Notes under the pieces: model-generated | The model's input: only the letters and a program-made list of their open reading frames with translations | Database searches by the model: none | What the model was told of the DNA's origin: nothing | Made by a program: the position numbers and the translations under genes | Shown here: positions 51,321-64,000 of the stretch, piece after piece | Layout of the letters: each line of letters starts with the position of its first letter | Numbering within the stretch: the first letter of the stretch is position 1 | Origin: Whitmania pigra | Lineage: Eukaryota; Annelida; Clitellata; Hirudinida; Haemopidae | DNA: 64,000 nt | Assembly (NCBI GenBank): GCA_021613335.1 | Contig: JAJTWR010000266.1 | Location: 3,191,001 to 3,255,000, forward strand | Direction of reading: 5' to 3'

Positions 51321-53723
51321 ATGGAAAATTCCTATTGTATATCCATTAAAAATAAATATGAGCTCTTCTTGGAAAACGATGATCCTTTGGAGATCCTTCG
51401 TGAACAAGAAAGAAAAGCAGCCGCAAAAAAGGCTGAGAAGAGTAAAAAATCCAGTTCCGACAAAGATGCCAAAGGCTCTGCAAAAAACAAACAGAACAAA
51501 ACCGCTGCTTCTGCTAACGTCGCGCCTACCACAGCTCAGGAAGTTAAAACCGAGAAAGTCGAGGTCATTCCCTCTCCAGGGAAGACTGAAGGTAAACCTT
51601 GGGCTTGTAATTGTGTGATGCAATCATATGCATCTTTGGCAGATTAGCATCTTTACAAACTGCATGAGGCTGGGTGGAGTTCTCTAGGGTTTTTGAGTGT
51701 TTGACCTTGTATGATTCGGTGCATATGGTAATTATAGTCTCACGATGGAATTTTTCATAATGAGGGTCCATGTTTTTCTAAGACAAACAGCGGCGCCAAA
51801 AGTCTAGCGAGGATGAGCCAAGGCTTTTGAAGGATCGTGGCAACAGACAAAAGCCTGCAAAAGAAGAAGTTCCAAACTTGGATGAAGGGTAATTTACTTT
51901 AACTTTGTAAAGATTACCAAGCAAGGTAATAGTAAATATAGTACTTTTAAAGTAATATTGCTACAACATCTTGTCAAGCTATTTTGTTCTGCATTGTGAT
52001 TAAAGATTTTGTATATATCATGTAGAGACAAGTTGGAGATCGGTACCTTTGAGACCAGGGGTCCCAGTGCTGGAACGAGAGAGAGACGTGGTGGAAGAGG
52101 CAGAGGAGGTGGATTCAGAAATACTACTGAAAGATCGCCAAAGGAAAATTTTGATTTCGGTGTTGGCCCTGAGAGACGCCCCAGAAGAGGATCAAACAGG
52201 GGCTTCAGACCGAGCAATTATGGAATGGACAGAAATGGAGAAAACCAGGAGAATGGAAACCCAGAAATGTCCAACTTTGACTCTAGGCCGAACTTCAATG
52301 CTAATGGATTTGGACATCAAGAGGACAGGAGGGAAAGGCAGTTTAACAACGAAGAAAGAAGAGGTTTCGGGCGTAGGAGGGAAGACGGCGAGGGAAGGTC
52401 GTTCGGAGGCTTCAGAAGGAGCTATGAAGGTCGACCTCCGAGAAGAAACTTTGCACCAAGGCCCCTGCAAGATGGTGCAGTTGATGCTGGTGCACCTGAT
52501 GATCTCAAGACTTCTAGTTTTGATGAACCTCAGCAAGAAGGTGGAAGTTTTGGACATTGGGGAGAGAGCTCTGGGGGAGATGATGGAGTCGAGGGGACCA
52601 GAGGCAGAGGGAGAGGATCTGGAAGAAGAGCTAGAGGAAGAGGCAGAGGGAATTTTGGAGGGAGAAGGGAATTCAATAGAAGAGGTGGCAGTAATGAAGG
52701 GTTAGTTTATTTCTTATACCGTGTTGCATTTTTTAGGTGAATGAATGAAGACAGTCTTTAGTAAACTATTACTTTAAAGGAAAGTTGTTTTTCATAGAGG
52801 AGTGGGCATCAAGGCAGTAGAAAAGAGAGATGGAACTGGATCCCATAACTGGGGAACTGTCATGGATGACTTGGAGTTAGTTGGAGTTGCTTATTTGTTC
52901 TTGATTATTGGATGTTAACTATCGGTTAGGTTCTATCCGATCATCTCACTGAATTCGCAGGGCTCAGAGCGAGGTGGGGGCCGGTGCCGGAGCATCGTGG
53001 GCAGATCAGGCAGAGGCAGCAGAGAACATGGAGAATGCTGGAAATGCTGGGTAAGGATCCCCAGTAATTGCCACTCTGGTTGAGCCGGTACGAATCGGTG
53101 CGAGAAAACCATTTTAATTTTGATTTTCACTTTAATTCGATTAGTGCTACCTACGAAGATGAAAGCGGAGCAGCTGCTCCGACCGAGCCTGCCGAGCCCG
53201 AGTTAGAGACCATGACCTTGGACGAATACAAGGCCGCCATGGAAGCCAAGCGCCTCAAGATGGAGTTCAACATCCGCAAGCCGAACGAGGGATGTTCCGA
53301 TGAAAAGTGGAAGAAGACTTACGTCCTGAAAAAGAAGGAGCAGACCAAGGGGGAAGAGGATGATGAAGAGGGAGAGGTTGGATTTGATTTGTTGTTGGAT
53401 TTGTACATTTGCAGAAACTTACATATTTATTTGTTATTTGGTTTATCCAGGCGGCTGAGGATGACAAACATGGGAAGAACAAGAACATCCTTCCCATTGA
53501 AATCACCTTCAGTGACAGCAGAAGAGGCTCGAGAGGCAGAGCTTTCACCGGACGAAGGGGCGGGCGAGGCACCTTTACCGGGGAAAGGGGCGGCTTTGCC
53601 GGCAGGAGAGGAACTAACCCCGGAGTCAGGGGAGGAGACAAGAAGCCCTTGAGAGAGCGAGCCCCCAACGTCGACGACGAACAAGATTTTCCGAGTCTCG
53701 TTCCGGCCGGTGGTGCCCAGTGA
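51321..53723 (+). CDS. SERBP1: SERBP1/HABP4-type RNA- and ribosome-binding protein
   Basis: Seven exons in phase: 51321-51591, 51783-51888, 52026-52700, 52798-52875, 52961-53050, 53145-53376 and 53451-53723; 574 aa, longer than the roughly 400 aa of vertebrate SERBP1/HABP4. The N-terminus (NKYELFLENDDPLEILRE) matches the family's Stm1-like start. A long RG/RGG-rich centre, about residues 135-350, fits RNA binding and arginine methylation. GIKAVEKRDGTGSHNWGTV is the family hallmark, followed by MTLDEYKAAM and MEFNIRKPNEG of the HABP4/PAI-RBP1 domain. A second RGG block precedes the end, VDDEQDFPSLVPAGG. Family members bind mRNA and sit in the mRNA channel of idle 80S ribosomes. The extra length is mainly in the RGG exon at 52026-52700. 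Confidence 0.95.
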
Positions 53724-54953
53724 ATCTCACGTCCTCGAGGTGTCCGTCGGGATGAGAAGAATTTGTCATTTGACTTAAGTTGGTCGTTGTAAGTGTTGGG
53801 CGAGTTTGAAACGCTGATTTCCTTTTTCTAAGTAACATAAAATTCATATGGAACTGTTAAGTCTGCCTGAGCTTTGGATGATTGGTTTTTATTGTGTGTC
53901 TCAAAGTTTCTAAAGTAATGTTTTTGCAGTCACGTGGTTAGTGATTTTGTTGTCGATGAGGCTGTGGGAGGTGGAATGAGCGCTTTATAATTGGCTGAGC
54001 CGTGTTGCCATGGCATCACACTTTAACTTGCTTCTTAACTGTATATATGTAACAATATATACATAGTACATTTTTAATTAACTCGATGGGCAGTTTTTGT
54101 GGGAATTGGTTGTGACGTCATGCCTTTGTTCAAGAACTCAGTTTTAAAGTCACTTGTTCCGAGTTTCTTTCTGCCTATGGATCTCTCTGAGCTGTTTTCA
54201 GAGTGCAGGTGCAACCGGTCCTGCTAGGGGTCTTGGTTTGTGAGAGCTTGAGCTGTCTCGAGCAGGGTCGCTTTAAGCAGGTTTTTTTTGTTTAAGAAGA
54301 CTGACAAAGCTCTAAATTATCACATTTAATTGCTAGAAAACCATTCAATATGAAGAAACAAAAAAGTTCTTTTCGTTCAAGAATCGTTTCGCGGGTGTAC
54401 TCTGTCGTCTGTCCCACGCCAGGCATCCTCCATGATATGGTCTCGCGGTCGAAAAATCAAAAGATAGTTTAGCATAGAAAATGCATATCTCGTGCCATTA
54501 GGACACACCGATGACAATGATTCAATCTTCTAAGCTGATCTGTCGAGATTTTAGAACGCGTTTCGCAATTTTTTCCACTCTGTAAATGTCCGTTGTAATA
54601 AATAATAAATATGTAATAGAAATATCTTGATACACAGAGCTAAGTAAACACTTTGGTGTGCGTATTGCTCCTAGAAATGAAACGTACCAAAGTAATTCAA
54701 ACGAATGAATGTACAACAACATAGAAAGGAATGCAGATTCTGTGGGAAACGCAAATAATCCAGTCGTAAATGAATTTCAAGTTATCTTGTAAGGGTGTAC
54801 ACAAGATGTACACGTAGGAATAAATATATTTATATAGATATATAAAAAATCTCTTAACCAAATATTGTATAACGCAACGGAATGCTTTGCGAATAACAAG
54901 TCTGTACAATTGGATCGTAGTAAACAAAGACAACAAATATTTTCCAACAACAA
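53724..54953. other. Convergent 3' region between SERBP1 and RBPMS-like gene
   Basis: No coding exon found. The SERBP1 3' UTR starts at 53724. The first clear plus-strand AATAAA I see is about 54597-54602, which would make the UTR near 880 nt. Confidence 0.4.
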
Positions 54954-60988
<6,035 letters not shown>

Positions 60989-61778
60989 CTGTTAAAAAAT
61001 TTAAAAATTAACAATTATTAAACAAAAATTAATTAAACATTATTAAATAAAAAAATAGTAACTAAAAATTATTACTACTAATTAAATATTATAACTATGA
61101 AATAAAAATAATTATTATTAATTAAATATTGTGTAATGTGATGTGTTATTAGCTATTAATTAGCGCATAATAATTAATTATTATTTTTAGAGATTATTTA
61201 TCAATTCATTCAATGGCGCATATCCGCGGTGATGGAAAGGGTGAAAAAATTGCTACGGAGAAGGAATAAAAAGCGGGAAAAACTCAGGTGAAATGCCACC
61301 CTTTTGGCGCCAGAATGGAGACAAACCTCATGGAATAATTTTATTTTTGTGATTAATTAAACATTATGATCATCATCATGGTAGTAGTTGTTGCTGTTGC
61401 TTACAATTCATTTATGAAGCTCAAATATTTGATAAACGATTAAAATATTATAAATAAACCTGTCATGCTTGTGACCGCGTTTTTGCGAATCAAAAATTGT
61501 TGTTCAATTCTATGAAAATCATTTCTTGAGCATAATTAAATTATCTCAAATTTAGTGAACTTTCTCAAAAATAACATCACATTGCAGGATTCGATTCGTT
61601 GAATATTTCTTGAAAATGAAGCGATTTACGCTTAATAAATAATTAATAACAATCCAAAACTCAAAGATTGGATGTCCTTTTACATTTTTGATTCACTTTA
61701 CACCTTGTCAACAGACTCACAGAATCCAATCACTACCCACACCACTCAATTCAATTCCGACTTCATCAATGTCATCCA

Positions 61779-62116
61779 TGCATCTAACCATCCATGCATC
61801 CATGCATCCATCCATCCGTCCGTCCGTCCGTCCGGCCGGCCATCCATCCATCCATCCATCATCCATCCATCCATCCATCCATCCATCCATCCATCCATCC
61901 ATCATCCATCCATCCATCCATCCATCCATCCATCATCCATCCATCCATCCATCCATCCATCCATCCATCCATCCATCCATCCATCCTCCATCCATCCATC
62001 CATCCATCCATCCATCCATCCATCCATCCATCCATCCATCCATCCATCCATCCATCCATCCATCCATCCATCCATCCATCCATCCATCCATCCATCCATC
62101 CATCCATCCATCCATC
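61779..62116. repeat. (CATC)n tetranucleotide array, about 340 bp
   Basis: About 80 units of CATC with a few CGTC, CATGC and single-base-slip variants at the left side. Frames reading IHPS... or DGWM... on either strand are artefacts. Confidence 0.97.
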
Positions 62117-63048
62117 GATGCCTAGCCTTCCTCGGCCACAAATGTTTTTCCACCGGATTAAGAACCCAAATATGCTTCGGATAATCACCATCCTCGTCAT
62201 CATAACAGGAATTCTTTCTGCCGGAAAATCGAGCTCAGATCGCCTTACATAAAGCACGACCGGTACGCGGGAACTCCTCAGTCGCCCGAACAGGGCTATT
62301 GGTCCGACTAAAAACCCCTTCAATAAATCTCCCGCCATTCTCTTGTACCGAGGCACGTTCGCCTGCTTTGGCACGAAGTTGTTCCCATTTTGGCTTCCCT
62401 TTTAAAAACTCGAACGGGCATTTTTGAAAAAAAAAGTTTGTTCAACAAAATGATAGCTTCAATTCACCAGGAAACGATTATAGCATGTGATAATTTTTTT
62501 TAAAAGCTTTAACAAAAAGCGTTCTTCCTTAAAAAATATAATTATTAAAATTATAATTTCAATTAGAACTGCATAGCAATTAATACATTACAATATTTAG
62601 CAGAACAATGTCAACTTCATATTAATAATATTAAACAACTTGTAAACAACTTCAATAAATAAATATAATGCATTAACAGATGCAAACATAATAAATAAAT
62701 TTAATAAATAGCATAATTTGTTTGATTCGCAATCCCTAAATCATGTGACCTCGAAAGGGTAGCATTTACAGGGGCCATTTGAACCCATGGAGCTCCACAA
62801 GTCCCAGGTGTCCTCACGTTCAACCCTTTCCACCATGCCGCTTATTTACGACTCCACCGTGAGGAACAAAATAGGAATTACAAGGAAAAAACATTCTTGC
62901 TTCTCCTGAAAGACAAACTAAAGATGCACTACCGATTAGCATTCTCTTTTTGGAGCTCAAACGCTGCTCTATCTCCTCCCCTGTCATTTGTGAGACAACA
63001 AATAGCGCCTTATTTATATTATTTATCTATTTATTTGTTTATTTGTTT

Positions 63049-63357
<309 letters not shown>

Positions 63358-64000
63358 TATGAAGAATTAATATCGTCCAATCCAAAGTTCCAAAGGACTT
63401 TCCAGATAATCGCATAGATTAAAACAAAAGAAGGATAAAGAACAGAATTAGGAATGGCCAAAATTAATTAATTAATTAATTATAATAATAATTAATAAAT
63501 AAATTGCTTCCAAAAATTGATTAGTTTTTCTAAAATTAATTAATTGTTTCCAGTAATTAATTTTCTCTGAAAGGAAGAAAATTAAATTGATGCATGCGAT
63601 TCTCTTCGAGATGGATTAATAACTGGATATTTGTAAGGCTCAGCACTAAACATCATTTGACGTACAGTGATGAGCCATGTTTCCCAAGTCTGGAGAAAAA
63701 AGAATTTATTACCAAGTCCAGCTGGAAAAAACTGGAAAGATTGGATAAGCAAACAGCTCCTCTTCAAATTTATTCCAGGAACGTAAAGTGGCTTTAAGTC
63801 ATTCGCGAGGTCAAATGCTGTTGTATTTTGCTATTTATTTTTGAAGTTTTGATTACGTGTAAGATTAATGTTAATGATATATTTGTAATAATAAATATTA
63901 ATAATAATAATAATATTAATATTAAATGTAAATAATAATAAATTATAAATGGCTAAATAGGAGGATGAAAAGATTAAGTTCATTTTTAAGTTCCATTGTT

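Noticed and set aside
61672..62374. Open frames of 60-171 codons reading IHPS... or DGWM...
   Set aside because: Pure CATC tetranucleotide artefact, open in all frames on both strands.

Overview
This window is animal nuclear DNA, not bacterial. It is AT-rich, its genes are split into many short exons by small introns (mostly 100-1500 bp) with ordinary GT...AG borders, and its introns are full of microsatellites (TTA, AAC, ATC, CATC). The conserved genes (a TRPM2-type channel, DENND4, LRPAP1, SERBP1, RBPMS/couch potato) are all metazoan. Gene sizes and divergence suggest an invertebrate, but I cannot name the phylum. All gene models were assembled by hand: I reverse-complemented the minus-strand genes, looked for AG/GT borders and kept only joins that preserve reading-frame phase.

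Layout. 1-2945 (+): the 3' part of a single-pass membrane protein with a short cytoplasmic tail. 3885-8474 (-): an Ig-domain protein with a very long acidic, low-complexity tail. 10633-26798 (-): a complete 34-exon TRPM2-like cation channel (about 1618 aa) with a C-terminal NUDT9-homology domain. 26799-30692: a 3.9 kb gap with small coding-like segments, two of them related copies. 30693-42832 (-): a 31-exon DENND4 (Crag-like) Rab exchange factor. 42833-45390: a gap with a tRNA-Glu-like relic and a MITE. 45391-49021 (+): an 11-exon coiled-coil protein I do not recognise. 49269-50974 (-): LRPAP1 (RAP), the ER chaperone of LDL-receptor-family proteins. 51321-53723 (+): a SERBP1/HABP4 mRNA- and ribosome-binding protein. 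54954-60988 (-): an RBPMS/couch-potato RNA-binding protein whose first exon(s) lie outside the resolved part. 60989-64000: repeat-rich non-coding DNA.

The genes do not form one pathway. LRPAP1 and SERBP1 are head to head with 346 bp between start codons, which suggests a shared promoter. The coiled-coil gene and LRPAP1 are tail to tail with overlapping 3' ends.

The most interesting item is the TRPM2-like channel. It keeps the TRPM architecture, the S2/S3 calcium-site residues and the recognisable start and end of the NUDT9-H domain, but the exon that should carry the Nudix box has no Nudix motif, and residues of the N-terminal ADP-ribose pocket also appear replaced. It looks like a channel that has kept the NUDT9-H fold while losing the known ADP-ribose signatures.
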